Positions 38,527-51,263 of a stretch of 64,000 bases of DNA are shown one piece after another. Under the pieces are notes generated by a model that made no database searches, was not told where the DNA came from, and saw only the letters and a list, made by a program, of their open reading frames with translations. The first letter of the stretch is position 1. Each line of letters opens with the position of its first letter. Origin of the DNA: Podospora comata. Lineage: Eukaryota > Ascomycota > Sordariomycetes > Sordariales > Podosporaceae. Location: positions 1,240,001-1,304,000 of the forward strand of contig CP071494.1 in the NCBI GenBank assembly GCA_017354895.1, in the 5' to 3' direction. A program made the position numbers and the translations under genes.

Positions 38527-38552
38527 TGGATGGCTGGATGGATGGATGGATG
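38527..38552. repeat. (GGAT)n tetranucleotide repeat
   Basis: About six GGAT/GGCT units are read, with one variant copy. Confidence 0.85.
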
Positions 38553-39176
38553 TCGTCGTCCAGCCCGCGTTTCTTTTGATATGTGTTTATAAAAGGGAAG
38601 GGAAATGCTGCGGTTACATTGAGAATGAGGAGTGAGAGACGCGAATGCCGGCTTGGTTTCGCGCGCGGCGGGCTGGAGATCCCCGGCGTGGTGTTGTGGT
38701 GCGGTGATGTATGTAGTATGTACCAAACAAAAAGTATTGAATGCGGCACAACCGCACAATCCCAGTGAGGCGGGAAGTGATAATAGCTGAGTGTTATTTC
38801 TTGCGCTCTGCCCTGCAAGGTGGGTGAGGCTATCGCTATGCCCCAACTCAACCAAGGTCAGGCGGAGAACGGGATTCGGACCAAGCCAAGGTGAGAAGAG
38901 AGTGTGGAGAAAAAAAGGGTTGCAGCGTTACGTTTCTTCAGCTTGCAACAACTCACCACTTGGCAATAGCGCCTCGCCAGTTGCGGTCGGGGAGCGGAAC
39001 GTAGCGCGTCGATCAATCAATCAAAATCAAAAACGATGGCACCCGACTGTTTGGCTCAGACGCTGTGCCACAAGCAACCCTTACACTAGCGTCACTTTTC
39101 TCCAATCAAATCTTCCGTTTTTTTACTACTTTCTCTCTCTCTCCGTTTATTCAACTAACCGATACGCCGCACGACG

Positions 39177-39201
39177 CACACACACACACACACACACACA
39201 A
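39177..39201. repeat. (CA)n microsatellite
   Basis: About 24 bases of CA dinucleotide repeat follow a CT-rich stretch. Confidence 0.95.
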
Positions 39202-41303
39202 CAAACTTGCAAGGATCACGACGATCTCCCTTTTCTTTTCTGTCCCCCTTGTATTCTTGCGCTTTGTTGTTGCAAGGCCGCTCCCTGTAAGATTGACAAC
39301 AACGGGGGAGAAAAGCTATACCTACACTGGCAATTTTTGCGGATGATACGTTGGGTTGGGAATTACCCAGGGTTAGCTATAACTCTAATACCTTTTGGTT
39401 GAATGTCTTGGCATTTTTCTTTCACGTCTTCCCCCAAAAAAAACAATTTCTCCATATTGCGGAAGAAAATGATTATCGATCGGGACAGCTTCGGTCTGAA
39501 CAGACAGATCGGGGGAAAAGCGACGATCATTTCCAATTCTTTGGGGGGGGAGCCTTCTTCAATATCCACAGCGTGTACAACGGCCTTGGTTTATGAATGG
39601 ATCGAGTCAACAAAACCAAGTCCGGGGTAAGGTACCTACCTAGACAGGTTGTATACGCCGCGGAGGAGGCATGAATGACAGCTTTGCCTTTCTATTACAT
39701 ACATACACCTTTCCAAACCCCCACGAAGCTACTGCGAGGTACTGTACCTGAATAAAAAAAAATCCCGTTCCAACGGCTCCTCGTGATGCATGATCTTGAA
39801 GCAGTTTGCTAGTTAGCGTGTCCACCAGCTGCCCAACGGTTTGTGGATTACCTCCCTTCAAGTCCTTGTTTCTCATCATCAAGCATCGTCATTGATCGGT
39901 TTGGTTTGGAAAACCGCCCCAGAATCCTTCGTGGCTCTCTCCAGATCGACCATTGGGCTCCAAGCGTCAACACCGACCAACAATGCAGAATCGTCTTCAC
40001 GATCGGGCCGTTGTGGGATGAACCACCCCCCCTAAACCAAAGCTGTGCAAAGTGATCAGCAAGATGGCTGTTAAACTCCACAAATCCTCTCCAGCTCGTG
40101 TCAGGCCTCTCTGTCAGATCGGATAGGTCCAACAACTGGCCGCCGTTCATTTTAGGGGAGCTAAGGAACGAAACCTTCCAGCCGCCGTTGAACTTAGCTA
40201 TCCGGCCGAGTTCTTTCTTCTCTCATCATCAATGACGAAATTGGTTTCCTTCTTGTTGACAGTGATGATGATGATGATTGTGATCTTCCCATCTTGCACA
40301 TCTCAATCCTCCCCTAACCTATCTCCGGCGCTATTCACAATTCACAACAACCTGCCCTATGTAGACCACCAAAAAGACACCCCCCAGTCCCGGCCTCCAT
40401 CTGGGCCTAGGTCCTTGAGATGACCGAGAACGTACGGAGGAAAAAAAAAATAGGGCTAGTCTAATGTCTGTTCACCGTTTTTGTCCCTTTCCCCTGCTGT
40501 TTCCAGGGGATGTTGGTGGCAGTGGCGGCCCAAGTCTCTGCCTGCCTGTTGTCCACCCAATCCCTTCTGGGATAATTGAACAAACCCAAAACCAGTAGCA
40601 GCGCAATGTGGAGATCTGGGCTTGCTTGCCTGTCGGTCACCAGCCAAGCTTGTATACCCTCAACGGCCAGTGATTACCCGCCCACTTCCAAGGTAAAAAA
40701 AAAAACATCATCACCGAAACCAGCCGAACAAGTAAAAATGAATGTGCAAATCCCCTCACCAACTTCACCCAGAGGGCTCAGCGGTATCGTCATATGTATT
40801 AAGACTCTCTCGCTCTCTCTCCTTGCAGCCAGAGCCACATCGTCAGTCGGTAATTATTATACATGGTAATCCACATCGCTTTTTCCTTTCCTTCATGCGC
40901 TCATGTCATCCAACCTCCCTGACAGAAAGTCGTTCCCCCCACCACCCATCAAATCAATAGTGTATATGCATGTTATCCAAGAATAAACCCTTGCAGACCA
41001 AAGCAAGAAGAAAAAAATGTACAAAGTAAAAATGAAAATAACAAAGGAAAAGAATAATGTAAAACAAGGGACCAATTCGTATGGACGGGGTATCATCAGT
41101 ATAAACACAGGTTTGTCGACAAAGGAAAAGAAAAAGAAAAAGAATAAAAAACCCAGGGGAAGAAAGCCATTCGCTATGCAAAACCTTGCAAGTCCCGTCT
41201 TTTGTTTTTGTTTGCCCCTCATCCAAAGTCGTGTTTTTTTTTGGTGTTATTGCTCAAGAGTCTTGTTCTTTGGTCTAGGACTCGCAGGTGGAGCATCCCC
41301 GAA

Positions 41304-42371
41304 CTAAGGGAGGGATGGGTCAACCAGGTTGGAGACTGAAAGTCTGTTGACTCTTTCCTCAATTCTGCTGACGGCGCTCAGTCCGGGGTCGCTCAGCTTG
41401 AAAGTGGAAGCCGGGGCGTTGGGAGAGCTTGGGGCAGTAAGAGGGTGGTGGTGCTGGCGGCCGGTGGAGTAGTCATTGGTCTGGGGAGCAGGAGCGCCAT
41501 AGGCAAGAGGCTGCCTGGGGTAGTCGCTGCGGGGGAAGACGGGAGACATGTTGAGTCTGAAGTCTGGGGAGTGGATTGGGTGAGCGGCGTCGGTGAGAGA
41601 TGGCAGCTTGTTGCTGTTGTCCGCGGCAGAGGCAGAGGTCTGGTAAGAGTACACTCCATCCTCGGGGGCTGTCTTGAGAGGAGCAAGCATGGTACTCTCG
41701 GGCCTCGAGTCGTAGTAGCGCTGCGGTGGGGATGGCGCCTGGGGTGAGGCTCCGTAGTGGGATCCGTTGTCCGACATCAGAGAGGGGGCCGCCTCCGAGT
41801 CGGGAGAGTAGACGGGGGAAGGGATGGGAGTCTCGAGCCCGTACTGGGCATCGTGCATGGAGGATGGGTGAAGAGGCGGCACCGGAGGTAGAGGTCTCTG
41901 GGAAGCCATGCCGTGGGCCTGGCGAAGGGGAAGGGGCCGCGAAGGGAGGGGGGCCATGGGTGACATGAGCGGAGATACGTCGCGGCCGTGATACTGGAGC
42001 GAGGTGGTGGTCATTGTGGCCTTGCGCTTGTCCTGTCTCTTTCTGCGGTTCTGGCTCCCGTTCCACCAGTTCTTTACAGCGTTGTCGCTGCGGCCGTGGA
42101 GACGTCTGGCAATGTCGGCCCACCGCTTGCCAATTTGCTGGACCATGGTCTCAATGATAACGCCTTCCTCGGGCGTGATGGGATCGTGGTTGAGAGTAGG
42201 CTTCAAGTTCTGGTGATATCTTTCGCGGCACTGCTTTGGTGTTCTGGAGCCGAGGGCATTGGAGATGCGTACCCAGTTCAAGGGGCCCTGGTGCTGGACC
42301 AAAGACATGAGGTAGGCGTCCTCATGGGCAGACCAAGGGCCTCTTCTGTGGTTGTTAGATGGGGCAGTCAT
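41304..42371 (-). CDS. FlbD/Rca-1-like R2R3 Myb transcription factor
   Basis: A single exon of 355 residues is read from the ATG at 42371. FlbD (Aspergillus) and Rca-1 (Neurospora) are Myb regulators linked to conidiation and developmental timing. Two Myb repeats open the protein. R2 runs from RRGPWSAHEDAYLMSLV to CRERYHQNLKP, and R3 from PITPEEGVIIETMVQQIGKR to GRSDNAVKNWWNG. The DNA-recognition helices (SRTPKQCRERYHQN and GRSDNAVKNWWN) match the fungal FlbD class. The basic end RRKRQDKRK is a likely nuclear localisation signal. The remainder is Pro/Ser-rich with no fold. The frame stays open upstream to 42701, with other ATGs at 42452 and 42701, but that part is low complexity. Family members start just before RRGPW, so 42371 is preferred. 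The gene sits alone between two deserts of about 11.5 kb. Confidence 0.9.
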   Translation of the reverse strand: MTAPSNNHRRGPWSAHEDAYLMSLVQHQGPLNWVRISNALGSRTPKQCRERYHQNLKPTLNHDPITPEEGVIIETMVQQIGKRWADIARRLHGRSDNAVKNWWNGSQNRRKRQDKRKATMTTTSLQYHGRDVSPLMSPMAPLPSRPLPLRQAHGMASQRPLPPVPPLHPSSMHDAQYGLETPIPSPVYSPDSEAAPSLMSDNGSHYGASPQAPSPPQRYYDSRPESTMLAPLKTAPEDGVYSYQTSASAADNSNKLPSLTDAAHPIHSPDFRLNMSPVFPRSDYPRQPLAYGAPAPQTNDYSTGRQHHHPLTAPSSPNAPASTFKLSDPGLSAVSRIEERVNRLSVSNLVDPSLP

Positions 42372-43857
42372 GATGTGGTTGTTGGTGTAGTGAGACAAAG
42401 CAGCCGAAGCACAAGGGTGAGCGGTGCTATTGTCGGGGTGGTAGTAAAGCATGTAGAAGTCTGGAGAGTGGTGTTTGATGGGTGGTGATGTTGGTGGTGA
42501 TGTTGATGATGAAGTTGTCTGATGGTGGATGAAGCTGTACAATGGTTCGACGAGGAAGGAGGAGGAGGAGGAGGTCTGATAAGTATCATTCCCAGAGTGT
42601 GAGCACAGAGACCCAAGAGGGAACAACAAGCGAACTGGCAAGCAGGCCACGGCTTGGCTTTGGATGGTACTTGGGACCGGGTCTGTCACTTGTGGGGACA
42701 CTTGTGGGTGCTGCTAAACCAGGTGGAGGAGGGAACTTCGGTGCAGGGACATGGGTACCACCAGCAAGCCTCAAGAAACGGGGGCAGGGGCAGTTGGGGG
42801 GGAAGCCGTCCACAAACAGGCCCCCGTCTCCTGCACCCCTGTTCCCGGGCCCAGGTCTGGGCGGGCTGCTTTGCTGCTGGAGCAGAGCAGAGCAAAAACA
42901 GGACAGCGCTCATCAGCGCCAGCACACGACACAGCGAAACGATGAAACGACTCCATCTGTAAGGTACCTGCCTACACTTGTCGTCTTCCCGCTTGAGCTA
43001 CGATAGAGCCTGGCGCCACAACAAGGTTGAGAAATATCCGTACCCGTTCATCAGTGACATGTGGAATCTCCAACGTCCCTCATTTGATGTCAATGGGGGT
43101 GTGGCGCCGCCTGCCTCGTTGAGCTGTCGACGGCGTGTATACTCTAAAACCTTCACAGTGCTGGCGAGAGCTGTGGAGGAAAGACAGGTAACTCGGGGGG
43201 GTGGGGGTGAGGCCAGATGTACTTTCCAGAGGTACCTCCTGGCCGTCCCGAATTGAGTTCGGTACGTCCGAGTTTCCAGATATTCTGGCGGTTGGCTAGC
43301 CGCAAATGGCAGCGGCAAGGGGTATCGGAGAGTTTAATTGATGCGGTTTGATGTGGCTTGAGAGGTACGTACCTCCACCATCGCCATCGCCTTCGACGCC
43401 GACAGCAGCATCGGCAGTGACTCCAGCAAGAAAAGAAGGTTCAGGGGATTCCGCAAGTGTGCAGTGTGCAGTGTCAGGCGAGCAATTTTGCCTGGAGCGC
43501 CATGTGCTGCAGTGCAGTCCCATCGCCGTCGATTTTGATGCGTTGGATGCGGTGATGGAAAAGACAGCATAACGGTATAGATGATTCTTGTATTGCGGCG
43601 TCGCAGCCGTGGGATTATTATTGGGATCCCGGTCTCTTAACCATACCTTATTATTACCGTATTACTGGACGCTGTGTACGCTGTGTATCGTCCGTCACCG
43701 CGGGGAGCAAGGATGGCACAGGGATCTCATCTCAGCTGCCCCGTGCCGGCCTTGTCTGCTTTGATGATCGCTGGCAGGGGCCTGTTCGCAACCACCACCA
43801 CTTCACTCACACATCAATCACATCACACACTTTTTTGCATCACGGACCACCTCTTGT

Positions 43858-43884
43858 CACTCTCACTCTCACTCTCACTCTCAC
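43858..43884. repeat. (CACTCT)n hexanucleotide repeat
   Basis: About four and a half tandem CACTCT units lie in the flbD-upstream desert. Confidence 0.93.
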
Positions 43885-46800
43885 CCACACTCACATCTCA
43901 CCGTCGATGAGAATCCTCCGATCCACAGATGATGACTGCCCCCTCTGCCCCTCCTAGTGGATATGGATCCAGACTCCTTATACTCAAAGCTTGCCGAGTA
44001 GTCGTGCTGCAAAGTGCGCCGATTTGCCTTCCCCTCTGGCTGATAGCTCTGAGTGGTTTTTGTTAGGACGGCGCCGTCCCCTTTCTGGCAGCACATCATT
44101 TCACCTGACAAGTGAGAAGCTTCTTCCTCGAGGTCGATCTTCCTCAGCGGGCGCAACGCCGTTCGAAACGGTAACCGACGTCTGAATCAGGACCTGCACC
44201 TACCTGACTACAAGGAGACAATACATGACCCTAGGTCCAGTGGCTTGCAGGAAATGGCTTGTCCCATCTGTAGGGGATTTTCAAGTCTGTTGGGGGGTAG
44301 GTAGTGTAGAGGTTGCCGTCTTCGGCAATCCCCAAGATTTGCCAGTCCCGTTCCACCAAGCTGAACCCATCCACACCATTTTTCTCTTAAGACATATATT
44401 ATGGCCCGGGGGTTCTTGGAGTAGAGGGCTTCCAAAACCACTCTCGCGCGACGCAATACAGTATCATCGCGGCTCGCATTAGGTATCATGTAGCAGGGCC
44501 GCTATTGTGCAGTGTCGGTTGAGCCAATCCGCCCCTCCTTTTTGATGATCCTCGTGGAGTCGGCATGGGATGAACTCGCATACGGCCGTCCCGTTTCTGG
44601 TTCTTTCTTGGGAGGTCCCTCGTTCCAGAAGGGACGAAAAAGGCCTCAAGATGCAGACAGAGCACACCACAGCTTTCACAGGCGCGCGCATCCAGTACCG
44701 GACCGCATTCTTGCAGTGTACGAGACCTAGAAGTTGGTGTAGCCACACAGGGCTGACACTCGATCCGGAGATGGCGGGCGCCTCCACGCGGGCATCTTCG
44801 GGGGGGAGGCTCTGGAAGGCGGCGAGAACCATCAGCAGCTGGGGGATGGCATGGCAAGATCGTGATGTTCTTTTGCCCCCCCTGCTTTCCATATCTGGAC
44901 AGAGAGCCTCATGATGCTCGTAAATCTCTCCACCGCAATAACCAGTTCAGATTGTTGTTCCTGCAGAGAGAACCCAATCAGTGCTGATACGTGTCATTCC
45001 TCAACGGCTGAGATGGCGGTGACAACGTGATCAAACACTCGAGACAGCGAAAAAGAAACAAGTGTCAAGCAAATGGGATTGCTGGGTAGCATCCCTCGTC
45101 ATCCCATGACGGCCTCGTCCCAAGCTGCTGGGGCGCGCCAGTGGCTAGTTCCCATGATTAGCCAACCCGGTAAACCAGATCGCCGGACTCCTCAGGTGCG
45201 CAATAATTCCCGTTGGAATTATTTGAGGGCTGATATGATATAGGGCCAACATGTAGCAAATATAGGCGAGGGGTCCTATCTGTTGTGAGCGCCAGTAGGT
45301 GGTATTCTTTTCGCTTACTGATTCAGAAAGACGCTCCTGAAGCTTGATATCCAAGGGAGGGACTCTTCGCTAAAAAGGGGTGAAAACGGCAAGTCGGTCG
45401 CCAGTCGATGGTACTGCTGCTGTCAAATGGTAGCGGCCGAGATCTGGGGTTAAGCTTCAAATCCCAGCGAGCCGGTCTGTGCTGATCCTGAGCGGGTGGC
45501 TTTTCTTCAGCGACCCATCCACTTGGGTACCCGACCGGCTAAATGCATTGGAAGGGGGTAGGGGGTGCATGGACTTTGCAACGGCGCTTAGTGTAGCTTT
45601 CTGCTCTATCCTCCAACGTAGCCTCGTAGCCTCTCGGCGCTGGTTTGAACCTCGTTCCTGACGTTACATCCAGCAATCAGACGGCAGCGACCGCGGCACT
45701 CTCCCGAGCAGTCTTCTTCTGACCCAGACGGGAAACCAGATCGCCGCGACTCCAGCCCACCCACCACATTCGAGCAGTTTTTGGGACCAGTACTGGAGGA
45801 GGGATGGCACGGACCGGCGATCGTCAGTTGCTCGAGATCTGCCCTGACAACCCCCCTCCGTTATCGAATCACCTCGCACAACATCAGGAGGAACGGCGAT
45901 GGCGGTGATATGATATGCAGATCCCGAGGGGAGTGTCGATTATCTGCGCAAATAATAAGTTGTTGGTCTGGCAAGTCTCTGGAAGTATGTTTGGTAGAGC
46001 CTCTCTTGTTGTCCATGTTTCACCTTTCTGATTCGGATAAGCAGAGCGACGACACCTCGTTTATCACATACCGCAAGCGAACCGAACCCACTGGCAGTCC
46101 CCAATCCCGTACCATACCACACCACAAGGTGTCTTCCACACCGCTATAATTAAATCTTTGGGGTATAACGGCTGCCAGTTATAGCTCTGGGCGCGGGGGT
46201 TGTACATGGACTGATACTCTTCACACACAACCCTCACACAAGCGACACCAGGCTATGTATGTACGATTATAGGAGAATATCATCCGTGCAGCACATTAGC
46301 ACCTTTCCCGCCAGCCTGGGAACGAACCATGATGCGATGCGAGGACACCCCGAAGGCCCGAACGACAAACTTCCGAAGATTTGCGCGCCGGTAGCACCAG
46401 AAAACCCTTTGAACTGCAAACCAATATGCTGTGACGCTGTAACAGCTGCCGCTGCTGCTGCTGCCGTCGTCTTCATAGGCAAGTAACAGCCTCTGATGAT
46501 CTGATCTGATATCAGAATAGTACTGTACTGTCTGTAAAACCCAACCGTTCGGGTAGGCGTGCGGGTGAAACGGACCCGCATGTTTGAACGTCTCCGCTTC
46601 GTCAAGCTCTCGCTGCAACTACAAAGTTCCTCCTCGCGACGTCAGAACAGACAGCGCAGCAATCCGCCAAGATTGGACACATCGTCCTTGCAAATCTCTC
46701 GGGTGGTCAGCTGGGTGGTTCAACGGGGGCCCTTGCTACCGTGGTATCGCATCTCTTTCTCCCTCAGACACACACACACGATGCAAAAACCGCCAAGCAC

Positions 46801-48068
46801 GCCAAGACACATATCCCTGCCCCCTCTTCTCGTTTGGTATCCCCCGATGTTGCGATACTCCAGACACAGACCTTGGTTTCGTATACCAATGAGGCTCCCA
46901 GATCGTGGGGAGAGGGGTCAAACATCTTGGACCTCTGTACGAGCGGTGGACTTGTCATTTTTTCTTGTTGCTGGCTTGCATGATCTTCCCGTGCGTAGTG
47001 TAGCAACCTCGCAATTACTCGCTATCTTATTCGCCAGCAAGGTGGAATACAGTCATCTCACACACACTGAGCGATGTTCCCAAGGGCCTTTTTCTTTCCA
47101 CCTTGATACCACAAGCAGCAGGGAAAATAATACCCTTGTCTTGCGGTATCCGCGCTCCCGAGGGGTCTTTTTATTTCACAACGGCATGCAAGCAGCCGGT
47201 ATTGCTTAGAGATCCAGCCGGTAGCCCCACCGCCGTCACCATCACCGTTCAGATGATATGTAGATACGTACCTCATCCTTCACCCTCTCTTCACCAGCCA
47301 CACCCGCCACACGCCCCATCCCCTCGGGCTCCTAGCCGCCTCCAGCTGGAAGATAAGGCTCACCTCCCCGTTGGCTGGAGGGGAAAGAAGGAGGAGGGTC
47401 AACCGACGAACCGAACCCCCGGATGTCTGGCAGCGCCCCGAAATCCGAATGCCCACCACCCTCCTCCTCATGATCATCCCCTCCCTCCCCCCGTAGCTGC
47501 AAGTCTGTCCCAGCGGCTCGGGCACCACCCTACTCCGCAATGTGGCTAAAGCCCGACTCGGCGACCTTTTATTTATTTTTTCTTCAGGGGGGGGAAGAAG
47601 CGATCCGTCCTAGCGTTGACGCAAAAGAGTAACGCAAAAAACCGTTGTCACACAGCGTCGGGTCCAATCATGTCGGAGGGATCTTCAAGGTGGCGTTTTC
47701 TCTTGTCCTTTGGTTGCCCAGGGGGCCCCTGGTGAGGGGGACTAACTGGTATTGGTAATCGCTAGCGAACGGTTCAGCTGAGGCTTTGCGACGCCATTTT
47801 GTAGGATGGACTTGCCGTTTTGGATGGGAGCATAGAGAGATGGATTGGTGATTGTTGTTGGGGGGGAGTGGATAGCTATGGATATGGATATGGGGGGCGG
47901 CGGGGGGGGGTTTGTTTTGTGGTATGTTTGAGGTTTGTGTGTCTTTTTGGGAGTATTTTGTTTGTGTTTGTTATATTTTTTTAGGTGGGTGAGAGAGAGG
48001 AGTGAAATGCTGATATGTTTCACCCCTTTTGGACGACACTGTAACTCCTCTTTCTCTTTTTCGTTCGA

Positions 48069-48093
48069 CATCATCATCATCATCATCATCATC
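48069..48093. repeat. (ATC)n trinucleotide repeat
   Basis: About eight ATC/CAT units are followed by CACCACCA. Confidence 0.93.
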
Positions 48094-50253
48094 ACCACCA
48101 CTTAAAACCTCTCCAGAGTTCTATGCTCCAGCAAGCGTTGCGCGCGCAACATTGGGACGTCAAATCTCTCAATAATTCGGATATCCTCCCGGCCGACGTT
48201 CCAAAACCCTATTATTCCCAGGTTAATAAACGGGACGGGATGTTTACCTACCTACCTATATGGTACACTACTATTCATGTACGGGACATCCCCTCAGACA
48301 GTTATTCCCTTTCTACGGATGCAACACTGCACGTTGGATATGTATGTATTCTCGAAATAGTAGCGGGAAGAAAATAAGTGGACAAAATCCCCCTCCCCCC
48401 GCCCCCAGGGTTCAATAGTACAAACCCGGCACCAAGTTTCTCTCTTGTCCTTCCCGCTACCACCTGCATTTACAAGAGGTTGGTTGAGCCTCGGTATGTG
48501 GATATAGGTACCGTATGTACTGTAACTTATACCCCCAGGCATTTTATTCAACGTCATACCGGCAGGACAAAATACATATTGAACGGCAAACACGGCTGGG
48601 GATGACTAGCAGTAAAAATGTCCAGCCTGGAATGTGAAAATGCAAAGCAAGTTGAAATGCAGATTGGCAAAAATGCAACGGGAGCAACGATTACCAGCCA
48701 GTCGATCGGGGGTTTGTTGAGCTGGACAGGGGTGCCAAACCCGCCGCCGCATCTACAAGCAGTGACGAAAGCGTTTACATCACCGATTCTGCTGTCCGTC
48801 TGTCTCTTCCTGCAAAGAATTTCTTCGTTTTACTGCCTTGTTGGGATGTGACAAAAAAAAAGTCTGAATCGGCCGAGCTGGGTTGGGTCAGTTAAACCAT
48901 GAACTCGGGCATGCGGAACAGAGACTGAGATACCCACCTACCTTACCTATTCCAAGTCAACAACGGCTTCCCACCGTTTTCTTTTGTCTCTTCATGATGT
49001 ATATACAACAACTCGGGGAAAGCGAAGGCATGATATGCCTGTCTTGACCCAGATAACCTCCCTTCTCTTGTCTCGATCCTTTTCAAACGCCCGCCGTTGG
49101 GAAAAGAAAAGCAAGTGAGACAGGAAAGAACTGGTAGTCTCCTTCCTATTGGTAGCTGCTCCTATTATTCACCGACAAACACACAACACCTGGGTACATC
49201 CCCGCTTCGAGAACCCAAAAAAACAGGCTCCGAGACATTTTTTTCTCTCTCTGTGTGTGTGTTGTGTTTCAAAGTGGCTTGAGAGGTCAACGGTCGTCGG
49301 TAAAAGAGACACCGAGGAGAAGGACAGGAAAAAATCCAAAGTCTCACGAAGAGGATCTCGCTTGTTGTATTCTGTACCACATGTGGGTGGTGGTGAGACA
49401 ATAAAAACGGTGGTGGGCTTTTCGGTTTTCTGAGCCTCGCAAAAAAGCTAAAGCCCGAGGCCGGGGGAGACCTGTTGAGGAAATACCCCCCCATGGCCAG
49501 GCTACAGCTGAACTCGAGAGCTGTGGGTGGTAGTCCAATTCCAGCTGTCCCAAGTTCTCAGCTGGACGGACTGTTACAATGCTTGTATTCCCTCTGTCAT
49601 TCTCCTCGGAAAACGATGAAAAAACTGCCCGTGTTCTTTCCCAAACAAGATCATGCGTGTTGACGAAAAAGCAGGATTTGTTCTCTTCTAGCCCAGCAAA
49701 CCGGCAAAACTGTCACCTATTCTGGACATCCTCTCCTCTGACGTGGCTCCTGCAACCACGATATCTTAATCTATTCCAGCGGCAGCGCTTCGCTTTCGTG
49801 TTTGATCCCCTGCCGGGCGGGCTACTGGTCACCAGGAACGGTCAACAAGACCTGAAAGGACATCGATTTCCTGACCACCCACCTCTTCCTCCCCCCCAAA
49901 ACCCCTTTCCGAGAAGAGGGGTGCCGGATCCCAAAGCGGGACATCATCCTGCTTCCTGCATGTCTCTCTTCCTGCCTCGTTTGATGCAATAAATAATGGG
50001 GTCTTATTTGGAGATATTCTCTTGGCCTGCTTCCCCTGAGGCCAGGCTGGGCGGCAGCTGGAGCTTGATGGCGGAATATCGTCTATCAAGTGCACTTTTG
50101 CCACCCACACTCGCATCTGGTGAAGCTCGCGTAGGCAGGTTAGGTCTGGGAGTGAGACAGTTGACGACAATGAGCATTGTTTGAATGCAAGAGTGAGCAT
50201 ATCCGGAATGTTAGGCGTCATCGACACCCGCGGTCTGAGATTCAAGTACGTAC

Positions 50254-51263
50254 CGTGCTCTCGGAACCGTTATGAGACACATAAAGCTTGAGTAGATGTT
50301 GAGCGGGTGACCGGTCTATTGATAGGCAGACACAAAATTCCGAGAAGCGATAAGATGATGGGATATCGTGATCATGTATACGGCGAAGTAAGGATAGAAG
50401 GGCATCCATAGTCGCCAGCAGCATGTCATGGCCGGTACTGCAGCCGAGAAAAGGTGGAATGGCCGGCGATACGCTTCCAGCTTTCATTGACAACTCATCC
50501 TGACTGCATCTAAGAGTATGCAGGTTGTGGGCTCGGTTAGCGAGCACGACAAGCAAACAGTTCTCGTTTTCTCTTCGCCCAGGTTACTCACCTCTTGTCC
50601 TTCATCGACCCAGTAAAGTCCGCATATTAGACCTGGAGACAGAAAGAACGCCGTGGCGTCTCGATCGACCCAGGCCATTCCAGTCCCAGCTGTAGAATAA
50701 CGGCGTAAAACGGTCAGCTAGCCCCCCGTCCCCCCTTTCGCGCCCGCTGGCCTCGTTCTGGACCCCGACTACCACCTGAATTGCCGGACAGGCCGGGCTT
50801 CCGGGGAAGTAGGGAGGAGGTTCTTGTCCAACACACCATCCGCAAAGGCTGATACTGCAACGGTTGAGTCCGGCAAGCGGGGAAAGAACTGGAACTTGGG
50901 AACTTTTGATTCAGAATATGCCAGAGGATTGAGTATGTACTACACATCCATTCTGACAATTCTCGTCAACCCGAGTGGCCGGATCGACGAAGAGGAGTCG
51001 ACGAGCCTGTTTCCCCTCTAGGCTTTCTAGTCTCGGTTGGACATTCCTTATCTGATCAGTCTTGCTGGGTAGTACTTCTCCTCGGGAAAAGGGGAGGTAA
51101 AGGCTATGCGTGAGTACAAAGCGATGCGTACCAGAGAATCCAGGTCGAAGGCGGTCTCAAGTGTCCAACACTCGGGGCCTATGCAAACAACACTTTCGAA
51201 GAGTGCTGAAGCTGTCCTACTCCTGGGATGCTCACCTTCCCAGATGTGCTCTGAGTTGTACAT
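50254..51263 (-). CDS. Cryptic multi-exon gene candidate, function unknown
   Basis: Several minus-strand exon candidates are bounded by good fungal splice signals. A start at 51263 begins MYNSEHIWEG; exon 51236-51263 joins 51132-51178 across a 57-base GTGAGC...CATAG intron, giving 25 in-phase codons (ending AFDLDSL). A later open exon, about 50776-50888, reads STVAVSAFADGVLDKNLLP. Exon 50592-50689 (AWVDRDATAFFLSPG, then GLYWVDEGQE) ends at GTGAGT. It joins in phase to 50254-50499 (DELSMKAGSV to LLKLYVSHNGSEST), which ends at a GTACGT donor. The joins between exons near 51.0 kb and 50.7 kb are not resolved: a phase does not fit, so either an exon was missed or the gene is damaged. A terminal exon may lie below 50.15 kb. 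I do not recognise the protein. Confidence 0.33.

Larger units (their letters stand above)
29811..41303. other. 11.5 kb gene desert downstream of flbD-like gene
   Basis: No convincing gene was found on either strand. The stretch starts with diverged tandem repeats (29891-30132). It contains dinucleotide and homopolymer tracts (32402-32461, 36949-36968, 39177-39201) and many short overlapping frames. Several candidate frames near 34.4-34.9 kb (-) have one plausible acceptor but no consistent gene model. The region is a mix of pyrimidine- and purine-rich patches without transposon-like termini. Confidence 0.5.
42372..50253. other. Gene desert upstream of flbD-like gene
   Basis: The first part is the likely promoter and 5' leader of the flbD-like gene. 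No other gene is supported between here and about 50.2 kb. Open frames at 44208-44892 (-), 45145-45354 (-) and 46559-47209 (+) have no recognised domains and overlap frames on the other strand. Simple repeats lie at 43858-43884 and 48069-48093, and a TGC run at about 46449-46465. Confidence 0.5.

Noticed and set aside
44208-44892. Minus-strand frames of 93-137 codons
   Set aside because: Overlapping in several frames, no domains, no consistent splicing.
46559-47209. A 216-codon plus-strand frame rich in Arg, Ser and Leu
   Set aside because: Looks like chance openness in GC-rich DNA; no motif or start context supports it.
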